Shown here: piece by piece, positions 9,634 through 18,488 of the stretch
How positions within the stretch are numbered: position 1 is the stretch's first letter
Layout of the letters: the number at the start of each line of letters is the position of its first letter
Assembly: GCA_001626765.1 (NCBI GenBank)
Contig: LUOO01000031.1
Span: forward strand, 27,235 to 91,234
DNA: 64,000 bases
Direction of reading: 5' to 3'
Source of the DNA: Maritimibacter sp. REDSEA-S28_B5
Lineage (GTDB): Bacteria > Pseudomonadota > Alphaproteobacteria > Rhodobacterales > Rhodobacteraceae
Program-made: the position numbers and the translations under genes
Notes under the pieces: generated by a model
Databases searched by the model: none
What the model was told of the DNA's origin: nothing
Seen by the model: the letters and a program-made list of their open reading frames with translations, nothing else

Positions 9634-11192
9634 AGGGACTCCAGGAATGTGACCAGCGCCGCGCGGTCGGCAGCAGGCATGTCGGCATAGCTATCACGGG
9701 CACCCTGTGCCTCGCCACCATGCCAGAGGATCGCCTCCTCCAGCGTCCGCGCGCGGCCATCGTGGAGGTAGGTGTCGTGACCCGACACGAGCTTAGTCAG
9801 CCCGATCCCCCAGAGCGGCGCGGTGCGCCATTCAGTGCCCGTCGCGCGCCCCTCGGGCCTGTGGTCGGCCAGCCCCTCGCCCATGTCATGGAGCAGCATG
9901 TCGGTATAGGGCCAGATGAGCTGGAAGGACTGCGGTTCCCGGTCGGGCATCCGGGCGGTGATGAATTTCGGCGTATGGCAAGATGTGCAGCCTGCGCCGT
10001 AAAACAGACCCTTTCCTTGCAGAACCTGCGGATCATCGGCCCCGCGCCGGGCCGGCACGGCAAGGTTGCGGGAATAGAACGCAACGAGGTCGAGACCCGC
10101 CTCGTCCACCTCGAACCCGCCCTGTTCGGCATCGTCACCGTGGGTTGCGGTCTGGCAGTTCGTCTGCGCCTCGGTGCAATCGCCCGCCGGGTTCGGAAAC
10201 AGCGGATTGGAAATACCGATGTCCCCCGCAAAGGCGGCGGCGCTCTGGTGCTTGATCGTGGGCGTCCCGGCCTTGAGGCCAAAGCGGCCCAGCATGACCT
10301 TGTCGTACTCGAGCGACCAGACGAGGTTCGGACGCCCCGAGATGCCGTCGCCATCCGCGTCGTCCTCGTCCGCATGGGCGAGGATATCCGCCGCCGGGAT
10401 CGACTCGAGCAACCCGAGCCCGATCATCTGCGGCGTCACGCGGGGCGACAGCATCGCGTCCGGATGCAGCGGACCATAGCCGAGGTCGGCGAGCGAATAG
10501 GTCGGATCGCGCAGGGTCACGACGGTTCCGTCGCCCAGCGTCACGGGCAAGTCGGTGTAGTCGATGCCCATGCGCGCTTCGGCAGGCAGGCCGGAGGTGG
10601 CGAAATCCTGGATCTGGCCGCCATAATTCGGTTCTTCCGCCGCGCCGACGTAATCCTCGATCTCGCGCAGTTCGAGCGCGGTTTCGGCTGGAATAGAGAC
10701 ACGCAGGAACATCGAGACCGCGTTGTCGTCGGGCCCCTCAGGCACATGACCGCGTCCGTCCTTGATGTGGCAGTTCTGGCAACCCCGCGCGTTGTAGAGC
10801 GGGCCGAGGCCGTCCGAGGCGATGGTGGACGAGGGCGCCGTGACCCAGATCTTGCGGAAAAGCCCGTTGCCGACCTTGAACTCCAACTCGCCGTCAAAGC
10901 CGATGTTGGCGGAGGGCTGGCTGAAGGCATCCGCATTGGCGCGCGCGCGCACGGTGGTGGCCCCACCGGGCCGTTCCTCGAACGTCTCGGGTTTGGTGAA
11001 ATCGGTCGTGGACGCCGTGACCGCCGCGATCCGGGCGGCTTCCGCAGCCGTCCGGGGGGTCGCGTTCAGATGATCGTCGGTCAGCTCGAACCCAAGGCCT
11101 TGGCCATGGGCCGACCCGACGACAACGATACCCGCGACAATCGCGGCGAGGCTATTCCGCCTCGTCCATCTTGCCCGCGTTGAGCTGGGCAT
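9630..11192 (-). CDS. Di-haem c-type cytochrome, DUF1111 (thiol oxidoreductase-like)
   Basis: A 520-residue periplasmic protein with two c-haem sites, GCQNCH and GCTSCH, in the arrangement of the DUF1111 family, distantly like di-haem cytochrome c peroxidases. I chose the ATG of [14 protein letters not shown] because it gives a proper signal peptide (hydrophobic stretch ending GSAHG). This start lies inside the 3' end of bfr in another frame, a 41-base overlap. In iron operons this family stands between two imelysins; a redox role in iron handling is inferred, not shown. Confidence 0.85.
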   Translation of the reverse strand: MPSSTRARWTRRNSLAAIVAGIVVVGSAHGQGLGFELTDDHLNATPRTAAEAARIAAVTASTTDFTKPETFEERPGGATTVRARANADAFSQPSANIGFDGELEFKVGNGLFRKIWVTAPSSTIASDGLGPLYNARGCQNCHIKDGRGHVPEGPDDNAVSMFLRVSIPAETALELREIEDYVGAAEEPNYGGQIQDFATSGLPAEARMGIDYTDLPVTLGDGTVVTLRDPTYSLADLGYGPLHPDAMLSPRVTPQMIGLGLLESIPAADILAHADEDDADGDGISGRPNLVWSLEYDKVMLGRFGLKAGTPTIKHQSAAAFAGDIGISNPLFPNPAGDCTEAQTNCQTATHGDDAEQGGFEVDEAGLDLVAFYSRNLAVPARRGADDPQVLQGKGLFYGAGCTSCHTPKFITARMPDREPQSFQLIWPYTDMLLHDMGEGLADHRPEGRATGTEWRTAPLWGIGLTKLVSGHDTYLHDGRARTLEEAILWHGGEAQGARDSYADMPAADRAALVTFLESL

Positions 11193-11637
11193 AGTTCTGG
11201 TCCCCGACCCGGTCGTAGAGGTCGAGTTGCGTTTCGAGAAAATCAATGTGGCCTTCCTCATCGGCGAGAAGCTCTTCGAACAGCTTTTGGCTGACGAAAT
11301 CCTTGACCTCGTTGCACACATCGCGGGCCTCGCGATAGAGCGCCGCTGCTTCCTGTTCGGCGGCAAGGTCTGCTTCCAGTGTTTCGCGCGGAGTTTCCCC
11401 GATTCTCAACGGGTCCAGTTTTTGAAGGTTCGGATGGCCTTCGAGAAAGATGATCCGGTCGATCAACTTGTCCGCGTGGTGCATTTCTTCGATGCTTTCC
11501 TCGCGGGATTTCGCAGCCATCGCCTTGAGGCCCCAATCCGCCTGAAGGCGGTAGTGCAGCCAGTACTGGCTGACGGCGGTCAGTTCGCTCCTGAGCGCCT
11601 TGTTAAGGTATTCGATGACCTTTTCGTTGCCTTTCAT
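11152..11637 (-). CDS. bfr: Bacterioferritin
   Basis: Haem-containing ferritin, 161 residues, forming a 24-mer cage that stores iron. The haem-ligand methionine is M52 (EEMHHADK) and the ferroxidase ligands are seen in [18 protein letters not shown] and [13 protein letters not shown] strong ribosome site (AAGGAGAAGG) fixes the start. It overlaps the end of bfd by 35 bases and the start of the DUF1111 gene. Its presence inside an imelysin operon links iron storage with envelope iron proteins. Confidence 0.96.
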   Translation of the reverse strand: MKGNEKVIEYLNKALRSELTAVSQYWLHYRLQADWGLKAMAAKSREESIEEMHHADKLIDRIIFLEGHPNLQKLDPLRIGETPRETLEADLAAEQEAAALYREARDVCNEVKDFVSQKLFEELLADEEGHIDFLETQLDLYDRVGDQNYAQLNAGKMDEAE

Positions 11638-11875
11638 GGGCCTTCTCCTTTGCCGTGCCGCGCAGATTGCGCAGTTCCGTGGGTACGTGGAGGTTATCGT
11701 TCTGACGCATGGTTGCAACGAAGAGCGACATGCAGCCGCCACAATCGGCAGATTTGCCTAGTGCTCGATAGACCTTGCCGGGGGTGATGATCGTCCGCTC
11801 GTCCGACGCCCGCATCCAGTCGATGGCGGCATGAATGTCGCGGTCGGTGATGTTCTGGCAGGAGCAGACGATCAT
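11603..11875 (-). CDS. bfd: Bacterioferritin-associated ferredoxin
   Basis: A [2Fe-2S] ferredoxin that reduces bacterioferritin so that stored Fe3+ can be released as Fe2+. The BFD-type ligand pattern is C4-x-C6 and C45-x2-C48. At 90 residues it has a basic tail of about 20 residues past the usual domain, encoded over the bfr start. It begins 11 bases after the first imelysin stop and precedes bfr, as expected for a functional pair. Confidence 0.92.
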   Translation of the reverse strand: MIVCSCQNITDRDIHAAIDWMRASDERTIITPGKVYRALGKSADCGGCMSLFVATMRQNDNLHVPTELRNLRGTAKEKAHERQRKGHRIP

Positions 11876-11886
11876 TTTCTTGGTCC

Positions 11887-13149
11887 TTACTGGAAAACAG
11901 CGTCCGGGTTGTCGAGGCTGTCGGACCCCTCGAACTGGATCGCGTCGAGATTCAGGGCGGTCACCACACGCTCGATCGACCGGGTCTGGTCGATCAGACC
12001 GTCGATCGCCGCCATGATCAGCGCCTCGCCTTCGGCATTCCCGGCGGCAAGCATCTGGTCATAAGCCATGTCGCCCGATTCCGCCTTGTCCGAGATCGCT
12101 TCCAGCGCGGCCACGGTGGTGTCGAGTTTGCCGGTCAGTTCGGCATTGAGCGCCGGATCGGTTTCCTCGACCAGATCGGCGAGCGCGGGGCCTTCGACCA
12201 CCGAGCCGTCCACGCGGGTGTAGCTGCCCAGATAGACGTTCCGGATGCCCAGCCCGTCATTGTAGTGCGAGCGGTGGGTGTTGTCGGAGAAGCAGTCGTG
12301 CTCTTCCTCGGGGTCATTCAGCATGAGGCCTAGCCGCATCCGCTCGCCCGCCTGCTCGCCGTAGGACAGGCTGCCCATGCCGGTGAGGATCGTGACAAGA
12401 CCCGCGTCGGGGTTCGCGGTCACTTCGGCGCGCGCCTCGCCGTCCTCGTCCCACGCGTCGACCATTTCCTCGAGGTCCGAGATCAGCAGGTGGGTGGCGG
12501 CGGTCAGGTAATCGGCCCGGCGGTCGCAGTTGCCGTTCGTGCAATCCTCGCCCTGCGCGTAGTCGGTATAGGGCCGCTCGCCCGCCCCGGCGTCGGTGCC
12601 GTTCAGGTCCTGCCCCCAGAGAAGGAACTCGATGGCGTGGTAACCGCGGGCCACGTTGGTTTCGACCCCGTCCGCCTCGTTCAGCGTGTCGGCGATGAGC
12701 GCGGGCGTGATCTCGGTCGCATCCACCTCGGTCCCGGCGATGGTCAGGGTCGGATTGCCGATGACGTTGAGCGCGGCAAGCTCGTTCTCGTCGGTCGCGC
12801 CGCCATAGGAGGCATCGACGTAGTCGATCAGCCCCTCGTCCAGCGGCCAGGCGTTCACCTTGCCCTCCCAGTCGTCCACGATGGCGTTGCCGAAGCGGTA
12901 GACCTCGGTCTGCTGGTAGGGTTCGCGGGCGGCGATCCAGGCGGCGCGGGCGGCGTCGAGCGTGTCCTGCGACGGCTCCGCGATCAGCGCGTCAACGGCG
13001 ATCTTCAGGTCCTGCGCGGTGGCGAGGCTATCGGAATAGGCCGCATGGGCGATATCGGCGTAAGTATCCACGATGGCGGCGCTGTCCGCGGCGAAGGCCG
13101 GAACCGTGCCGAGGATCAGTGCGGCGGCGGTAAGGCAAGTGCGTGTCAT
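11887..13149 (-). CDS. Imelysin-family periplasmic iron-regulated protein (IrpA type)
   Basis: A 420-residue exported protein (signal peptide ending PAFA-AD) of the imelysin/IrpA family. The hallmark GxHxxE motif is intact at 169-174 (GYHAIEFLLWGQD). Acidic residues are abundant. It is the first gene of a six-gene minus-strand operon with bfd, bfr, DUF1111, a second imelysin and DUF1513, and a candidate iron-responsive operator lies upstream. The ribosome site is AAAGGGACGG. The family is linked to iron uptake or binding; the exact role is unproven. Confidence 0.9.
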   Translation of the reverse strand: MTRTCLTAAALILGTVPAFAADSAAIVDTYADIAHAAYSDSLATAQDLKIAVDALIAEPSQDTLDAARAAWIAAREPYQQTEVYRFGNAIVDDWEGKVNAWPLDEGLIDYVDASYGGATDENELAALNVIGNPTLTIAGTEVDATEITPALIADTLNEADGVETNVARGYHAIEFLLWGQDLNGTDAGAGERPYTDYAQGEDCTNGNCDRRADYLTAATHLLISDLEEMVDAWDEDGEARAEVTANPDAGLVTILTGMGSLSYGEQAGERMRLGLMLNDPEEEHDCFSDNTHRSHYNDGLGIRNVYLGSYTRVDGSVVEGPALADLVEETDPALNAELTGKLDTTVAALEAISDKAESGDMAYDQMLAAGNAEGEALIMAAIDGLIDQTRSIERVVTALNLDAIQFEGSDSLDNPDAVFQ

Positions 13150-13216
13150 GTCCGTCCCTTTGTCTTTGGTCTCAAATCTCTTGACTGCCCAGATAACTGA
13201 GCGAATTGGTCGGGTA

Positions 13217-13248
13217 TGTCAAGAAAGTCCGACTAATTTGATCGGAAT
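13217..13248 (-). promoter_or_regulatory. Promoter with candidate iron-responsive operator for the imelysin-bfd-bfr operon
   Basis: On the minus strand a TTGACA -35 box (13222-13217) has the dyad CCGA-N9-TCGG (13229-13245) directly upstream. The core CCGACTAATTTGATCGG resembles Rrf2/IscR-type half-sites, which fits iron control in Rhodobacterales. The -10 match is weak. Confidence 0.4.
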
Positions 13249-13300
13249 TGACTGGACCTTTGGCGCAGCGTGACGCGACGCAGAACCGGAGCCATAGAAA

Positions 13301-13320
13301 AAGGCGGCCAAAGCCGCCTT
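13301..13320. terminator. Terminator after TRAP operon 1
   Basis: A perfect 8-bp stem (AAGGCGGC/GCCGCCTT) with a 4-base loop is followed by TTTCT on the minus strand, 23 bases after the dctM stop. T-rich sequence on the plus side too. Confidence 0.75.
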
Positions 13321-13342
13321 CTTCGTTTCGATGTCGCGCATG

Positions 13343-14641
13343 CTAGAGAAAGCCGGGCAGCCAGAGCACCACGGCGGGCACGGCGATCACGAGGGCAATC
13401 ACGAACATGTCCGCAATGAGAAAGGGAATCACGCCTTTGAAGATCTGGACCACGCTCGCGTATTGACTGGCGACGTTTCGGATGACGAAGACGTTCAACC
13501 CCACAGGCGGGGTGATCATCCCGATCTCGAGCATCTTGACCACGAAGACGCCGAACCAGACGAGGCTGACCTGCTGGGCCTCGAGCACGGGAAGGAACAC
13601 CGGCAGCGTGACGAGCATCGCGCCGAAAGGCTCCATGAACATGCCGAGGACGAGGTAGATCAGCACGATGATGATCATGAGCTGGACATAGCCGATATCG
13701 GCCCCGGCCACGGTGTTCGCAATGAAACTCTGCAGGCCGGAGAGACCAAGGAACCGGGTGAACATCGTGGCCCCGATCCCGATGATCAGAAGAGATCCGG
13801 TAGTGGTCACTGTTTCGATCAGCGAGCGCGAGATCGCGACTCGCGTCAGCTTTCCGGTCGCACCGGCGACGATGAAGGTGCCGAGCGCGCCGACCGCGCC
13901 CGCCTCGGTCGCGGTGAAGAGACCGGAGAAAAGACCGCCGAAGACGATCAGGATCAGCACCAGAACCGGCAGAAGCTGGACAAAGACGCGCGCGCCCTGC
14001 CCCGGCTCGACCGTCGCGCGAGGCGGGATGATGTCCGGGCGCGTCAGGCTGATGATGAGAACGACAAGCGAATAAGCAATCGCGGTCGCGATGCCGATCG
14101 AGATTCCGCCCATGAAAACCTGCGTCACCGAGGTTTCGGCGATGATCCCGTAGATGATCATCAGGATGGACGGTGGAATGAGCGCACCGATGGTCCCACC
14201 CGCCGCGATGGACCCGGTGGCGATGGACGGGTTGTAGCCCGCGCGGATCATCTCGGGGATCGCGATACGGCCCATGGCCGCCGCGGTCGCGATGGAACTG
14301 CCGGAGAGCGCCGCAAAACCCGAGCAGGCGAAGATAGACGATATCGCCAGACCACCCGGCAGTCGGGCGAGGAACACCTTGGCCGCGTCGAAGAGCCCAG
14401 CAGTCAGGCCGGTGTGATAGGCGACGAACCCCATGAGCAGAAACATGGGAACCGCGCTCATCGTCCAGGACGCAACAAAGCTGTAAGGCGTGTTCTCGAG
14501 GATCCCCAGCGCCGGACGCAGGCCGATCATCGCCCAGATGCCGCCAAAGCTGACGAGGATCAGGGCGAGCGCCACCGGCACCCGCAGGACGAGCAGCAGG
14601 CCAAGGATGCCGACCGCATAAAAGCCGATCTCAATGCTCAT
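13343..14641 (-). CDS. TRAP transporter large permease (DctM), locus 1
   Basis: Twelve-helix membrane subunit of a TRAP transporter, 432 residues, using an ion gradient to import organic acids delivered by the periplasmic DctP protein. Family motifs are FAALSGSSIATAA, GTIGALIPPS and the near-C-terminal MITPPVGLN. The start ATG of MSIEIGF overlaps the end of dctQ by 11 bases. Its location after a crotonase, MarR regulator and amidohydrolase suggests an aromatic or phenylpropanoid acid as substrate. Confidence 0.93.
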   Translation of the reverse strand: MSIEIGFYAVGILGLLLVLRVPVALALILVSFGGIWAMIGLRPALGILENTPYSFVASWTMSAVPMFLLMGFVAYHTGLTAGLFDAAKVFLARLPGGLAISSIFACSGFAALSGSSIATAAAMGRIAIPEMIRAGYNPSIATGSIAAGGTIGALIPPSILMIIYGIIAETSVTQVFMGGISIGIATAIAYSLVVLIISLTRPDIIPPRATVEPGQGARVFVQLLPVLVLILIVFGGLFSGLFTATEAGAVGALGTFIVAGATGKLTRVAISRSLIETVTTTGSLLIIGIGATMFTRFLGLSGLQSFIANTVAGADIGYVQLMIIIVLIYLVLGMFMEPFGAMLVTLPVFLPVLEAQQVSLVWFGVFVVKMLEIGMITPPVGLNVFVIRNVASQYASVVQIFKGVIPFLIADMFVIALVIAVPAVVLWLPGFL

Positions 14642-15161
14642 TCCCGGCCTCGTCGATCTGCGTTGCACTGGTGTTGAAGAGGTAGCCGAAGGCCATCAGC
14701 AGGGCGACCAGCGCGGCAAGGCTGAAGCCGACGGGCGCGAAATAGAACGAATGCCATACCGGCATCTTGTAGGTCGCGATCTCGACCAGCGTGCCGACGC
14801 GGGTTTCCTTCATCGCCTTGCCCCAGTTGGTGTAGGCGAGATAGCCGTAAACCAGCGCGGCGATGGCCATAACGCTCGCGTCCGACAGGCGGCGCAGGCG
14901 GGGAGTGAGGGCGAACTCGATCACCTCGACCGAAATCATCTGGCGGCGGAACTCGAGCCAGCCCAGCGGCAGGAACGCCACGGCGGTCATGTAATACCGC
15001 GCCACGATCTCGGGCACCGTATCCATCGAGTAGCGAAAAAGATTGCGCAGCAGGACGTCGAGCGAGATGTGCAACATCATCGCGACGACGGCGAGCGCGC
15101 CGATATACCCCATGATCCGTGCGACCTGTTGCACGAAGACGATCAGCGACGTCATGACCAT
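14631..15161 (-). CDS. TRAP transporter small permease (DctQ), locus 1
   Basis: A 176-residue, four-helix membrane subunit that pairs with DctM. Family traits include the N-terminal helix followed by DVLLRN and a conserved tryptophan-rich middle (LGWLEFRR). Two start codons (15161 and 15155) are equally possible, with no strong ribosome site for either. It follows the DctP gene after a stable hairpin. Confidence 0.9.
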   Translation of the reverse strand: MVMTSLIVFVQQVARIMGYIGALAVVAMMLHISLDVLLRNLFRYSMDTVPEIVARYYMTAVAFLPLGWLEFRRQMISVEVIEFALTPRLRRLSDASVMAIAALVYGYLAYTNWGKAMKETRVGTLVEIATYKMPVWHSFYFAPVGFSLAALVALLMAFGYLFNTSATQIDEAGNEH

Positions 15162-15177
15162 TCACCCGAAAAGGAGC

Positions 15178-15203
15178 GGTCCGGCCCAGTGTCGGGCCGG
15201 ACC
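15178..15203 (-). other. Intercistronic hairpin between dctP and dctQ
   Basis: A perfect 10-bp stem (GGTCCGGCCC/GGGCCGGACC) with a 6-base loop lies between the dctP end and the dctQ start, followed on the minus strand by CTCCTTTTC. Such hairpins often protect or attenuate transcript so that the binding protein is made in excess of the permease. Confidence 0.6.
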
Positions 15204-15210
15204 TGTTGGA

Positions 15211-16193
15211 TTACATCCCGTAGGTTTCGAAATCGACTTTCGACCAGATTTCGTCCCAAGCGCGGGCGGCGAGCGCTTCGGGGTCGGTCCCGACCTCTTC
15301 CACGATGCCTTCCCACTTGGCTGATCGTCGATCCCGGCGGCGGCGACAGCTTCGTTCGCTTCGGCCGGCATCTGAACCGCCCAGCGGTCGGTCAGCTGCG
15401 GGTCACCACGGTTGGCAGCCTTGGCAAACTGAATACGCTGTTCGGTGGTCAGATCGGCCCAAGCATCGGAGCCGACCGTGAAGTTCGACGTGACGTGATA
15501 GGTGCCCAGCGGCACGCGCAGGACGTGCTTCGCCACGTCGACCAGACGATAGGACAGCATGTCCGCGATCGAGGCCATCGAACCGTCGATGGTGCCCTGG
15601 CTCATCGCTTCGAAGGTCTCGCCCACCGGCAGGTTCACAGGGGTCGCGCCGAAATGCTCGGCCCAACGCGAATAGGGCGCACCGCCCGACCGCAGACGCA
15701 GACCCTTGAGGTCGTCGATGCTCGTCACCGGCTTCGTGGTCATGAGCACATAGGGGTCCGAAGAACCCGAACCCAGGAACACGCCGCCGAAGGCTTTATA
15801 TTCTTCCTGGCAGGGCGCGCAGTTGACGACGAATTCCGTCATCGCCCAGCCCATCGCGTGCGGGTTACGACCGGCAAGCGCGAGGTCGCCGGCAATGCCC
15901 GTCTGCGGGAAATCAGCGGCGAAGTAGAGGGGCAGCGAGTTGCCAACGTTGGCAAGCCCGGTCTGAAGTGCGTCCTTCATCTGGGGCAGCGAAACGACTT
16001 CGGGGCCGACCACATTGGCCGACATCGTGCCGCCCGATTCCTCGTCGAGGAAGCCGGCGAACTTGTCGTACATATAGGCCGCCGGGTGGACCGGCGGCGC
16101 GGCGGGCGCCGCGATAAAGCTCTGCGCGACGGCCGCGCCCGCCATGGTCAGCGCGACGACCGTCGCCGCGCCAGTGACTTTCCAAAGTTTCAT
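15211..16193 (-). pseudogene. TRAP transporter solute-binding protein (DctP), locus 1, frameshifted
   Basis: Periplasmic substrate-binding subunit with a clear signal peptide (MKLWKVTGAATVVALTMAG...) and DctP motifs (GLRLRSGG, the arginine region that holds the carboxylate). The start has a good GGAGGAGAA site. The frame breaks near 15319-15326: as read, the C terminus turns into unrelated sequence that runs to 15162. In the next frame the text continues properly as AKWEGIVEEVGTDPEALAAR and ends DFETYGM with TAA at 15211. One lost base explains this. The break removes only about 37 C-terminal residues, so it could be a sequencing error or a recent mutation. Confidence 0.85.
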
Positions 16194-16217
16194 AGGTTCT
16201 CCTCCCTGTGACACGCC

Positions 16218-17099
16218 CTAGAGGTTCAGAAGACGCTTGGCGTTTTCCTTGAGGATGAGGGGGCGCACCTCGTCCTTGAACGGAGCATTTTCGAAATCGG
16301 ACAGCCAACGGTCCGGCGTGATCGCGGGCCAGTCGGAACCGAACAACATTTTCTTCTTCAGCATCGAGTTCGCATATTTCACGAGAATCTCGGGGAAATA
16401 TTTGGGCGACCAGCCCGAGAGGTCGATGTAGACGTTGGGCTTGTGCTGGGCCACGGCAAGCGCCTCTTCCTGCCAGGGGAAGGACGGGTGCGCCATGATG
16501 ATCTTGAGATCCGGGAAATCGACGGCGACATCGTCGATGGACATCGGGTGCGAGTATTTCAGCCGCATCCCCATGCCGCCGTGCATCCCCGACCCCACAC
16601 CGGTCTGCCCGGTGTGAAACAGCGTGATCGCGCCTTCTTCCTCAAGCACCTCATAGAACGGATAGGCCATGCGGTCGTTAGGCCAGAAGCCCTGCATCGT
16701 CGGATGGAACTTGAACCCGCGCACGCCGAAATCACGGATCAGGCGGCGCGCCTCGCGGGCCGCCATCTTGCCCTTCCAAGGGTCAATCGAGGCGAAAGGA
16801 ATGAGAATATCGTCGTTCTCGGCGCAAAGCTCGGCGACTTCCTCGTTCGAATAGCGGTGAAAGCCGGTCTCGCGTTCGGCGTCGACCGGAAAGATCACCG
16901 CGCCGATCTTGCGCGACCGGAAATACTCGGCGGTCTGCGGCACGGTCGGCAGCATCCCGTCCGCGCCCGCCGGGTTCTTGAAGTAGTTCGCCATCCCCTG
17001 CTGGAACTCATTGTAACCATCGTCGCGCGAATGGTTGCACGGCTCTTCGGCGTGGGTGTGAATGTCGATGGCGATCAGGTCGTCTACGTTGAGGGGCAT
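16218..17099 (-). CDS. Amidohydrolase-2 family metal-dependent hydrolase
   Basis: A 293-residue TIM-barrel enzyme of the ACMSD/LigW-type amidohydrolase group. Metal motifs are DIHTHAEE near the N terminus, KFHPT in the middle, IMAHPSFPW and GSDWPA. Family members hydrolyse or decarboxylate aromatic acids and related compounds. It is placed between a MarR regulator and a TRAP transporter in a probable hydroxycinnamate operon; its ATG is one base after the marR stop. The substrate cannot be read from sequence. Confidence 0.85.
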   Translation of the reverse strand: MPLNVDDLIAIDIHTHAEEPCNHSRDDGYNEFQQGMANYFKNPAGADGMLPTVPQTAEYFRSRKIGAVIFPVDAERETGFHRYSNEEVAELCAENDDILIPFASIDPWKGKMAAREARRLIRDFGVRGFKFHPTMQGFWPNDRMAYPFYEVLEEEGAITLFHTGQTGVGSGMHGGMGMRLKYSHPMSIDDVAVDFPDLKIIMAHPSFPWQEEALAVAQHKPNVYIDLSGWSPKYFPEILVKYANSMLKKKMLFGSDWPAITPDRWLSDFENAPFKDEVRPLILKENAKRLLNL

Positions 17100-17100
17100 A

Positions 17101-17568
17101 TCAGTCCAGTCCAGTGAATTTTCTCAGGAGCGCGTTCAGCGTCTCTGCCTCTTCTGCGGTCAATGCGACACGCTGGGCAAGGTCGGTGTCGAGGAACTTT
17201 GCACGATTTCGCGCAACGAAACCCTCACCTTTGGGTGTGAGCGTGAGCCGAACGGCGCGGCGATCGGCGGTATCGGGGGTCCGCTCCAGCATCCCGTCCT
17301 TCGCCAGCCGCGAAACGAGTTTCGTCATATGCGCCGGCTTGATGTGAAGCGTGCGGGCAATCGTGCCCTGTTTCAAGCCGGGGTTGAGCGAAATCACCCA
17401 AAGCACGGTAAATTCGCCCGGCTTGATGCCCAGACCGCCGATCTGGGCGAAGAAACTCTCGAACGCCTTGACCTGCGCGATCCGCAGCAGGAAACCGGGC
17501 GACAGCTTGATGTCGCCCAGTTCGACGGTCTCGTCATCCTGCTGATCCATGATCGCGTTCGGCATCAT
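17101..17568 (-). CDS. MarR-family transcriptional regulator
   Basis: A 155-residue winged-helix regulator. The recognition helix area reads TLHIKPAHMTKLVSRL and the wing has DTADRRAVRLTLTPKG. The ATG is buried in the crotonase stop (ATGATG over TGA), giving coupled translation; an internal ATG at 17550 is an alternative. MarR repressors of hydroxycinnamate genes (FerC, CouR) respond to the CoA thioester made by the operon enzymes. A long palindrome at 18402-18432 in the divergent promoter is its likely operator. Confidence 0.9.
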   Translation of the reverse strand: MMPNAIMDQQDDETVELGDIKLSPGFLLRIAQVKAFESFFAQIGGLGIKPGEFTVLWVISLNPGLKQGTIARTLHIKPAHMTKLVSRLAKDGMLERTPDTADRRAVRLTLTPKGEGFVARNRAKFLDTDLAQRVALTAEEAETLNALLRKFTGLD

Positions 17569-18344
17569 GCGTTCGGGTTCGCGACCTTGCCGACCTTTTT
17601 CGTCAGGAAGGCATTGAGCCGTTCTTCCGCCTCGGGGCTGGTCGCCGTGAAGGACGCGATGAAACTCTCGACGAACAGCCCGTCGTCGGTCGACATGTCC
17701 TGAATACGGGGCAGGGCGTTGATAATCGCGTAATTCGAAATCTCGGCATTGGTCGCGGCGTGGGCCGCGAGCGCGATGGCCTTTTCCAGCGCTTCGCCCT
17801 CGGGCACCACGTATTGCACGAGGTTCCAACGCTCCGCCGTGTCCACGTCCACCGAGCGTCCGGTGAGCATCATGTCGGTCATCCGGGCGAGCCCCATGAG
17901 CCGCGCCGAACGGACCGAGGCACCGCCGCCCACGAAAATCCCCCGCTGACCTTCGGGCAATGCGAAGAACGCGGTGCTGTCGGCCACGCGCACATGGACC
18001 GATGACGCAAGCTCCAGCCCGCCGCCGACCACCGCACCATGAAGCGCGGCGAACCAAGGCAGTTTGCCTTTCTGCATCCAGCCAAAGACCTCGTGCCAGC
18101 GGCGCGAGCCATGCACGCCCTCGAACGGCGTCTTTTTCACGTGTTCGGCCAGATCAAGACCCGCGCAGAAATGCGGGCCGTGCCCGTGGATCACGCCCGC
18201 TTTTGCCTCGCTCTCGGCGCGGCGCACAAGCATGGCCAGTTCCTCAACGAAGGCATCGGAGATGGCGTTGCGCTTCTGGGGCCGATTGAGACCCAGGATC
18301 GCGACGTCACCCCGGACTTCGTAAGTCAGGTACGTCAATTCCAA
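17565..18344 (-). CDS. Crotonase/enoyl-CoA hydratase family protein (FerB/CouA-like role)
   Basis: A 259-residue crotonase-fold enzyme with oxyanion-hole loops HFCAGLDL and GAVVGGGLELASS. I chose the TTG at 18344 because GGGAGGA lies just upstream and the protein then begins ELTYLTYEV; the frame also has an ATG at 18395, but that codon lies beside the operator palindrome. Its divergent partner is a feruloyl-CoA synthetase-like gene, so a hydratase/retro-aldol step on hydroxycinnamoyl-CoA is likely. It could be a plain enoyl-CoA hydratase. Confidence 0.82.
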   Translation of the reverse strand: MELTYLTYEVRGDVAILGLNRPQKRNAISDAFVEELAMLVRRAESEAKAGVIHGHGPHFCAGLDLAEHVKKTPFEGVHGSRRWHEVFGWMQKGKLPWFAALHGAVVGGGLELASSVHVRVADSTAFFALPEGQRGIFVGGGASVRSARLMGLARMTDMMLTGRSVDVDTAERWNLVQYVVPEGEALEKAIALAAHAATNAEISNYAIINALPRIQDMSTDDGLFVESFIASFTATSPEAEERLNAFLTKKVGKVANPNA

Positions 18345-18401
18345 AGCTGTCCTCCCATCCGACCCGTCGATGGTCTGACGAGTCGTTGAAACCACTATTC
18401 A

Positions 18402-18432
18402 CAGATTTAGTTTCCGCGTAAACTAAATTCTG
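18402..18432. promoter_or_regulatory. Palindromic operator in the divergent promoter (probable MarR site)
   Basis: A near-perfect 31-base palindrome with arms CAGATTTAGTTT and AAACTAAATTCTG stands midway between the divergent crotonase operon and the acyl-CoA synthetase gene. It is AT-rich in a GC-rich setting. Size and location fit a MarR dimer site that controls both sides. Confidence 0.7.
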
Positions 18433-18488
18433 AAGGCCGTCGAGGAACCGTGAAGGAACGTCCTTCGGCAGGCCCAAGGGAGGACACT

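Noticed and set aside
11193-11366. DUF1111 protein start further upstream inside bfr
   Set aside because: The extra residues are not signal-like; the ATG at 11192 gives a proper leader just before the mature protein.
17101-18057. MarR gene extended upstream to a longer frame of about 318 codons
   Set aside because: The extra N-terminal text lies over the crotonase gene and has no domain; the ATGATG coupled to the crotonase stop is the natural start.
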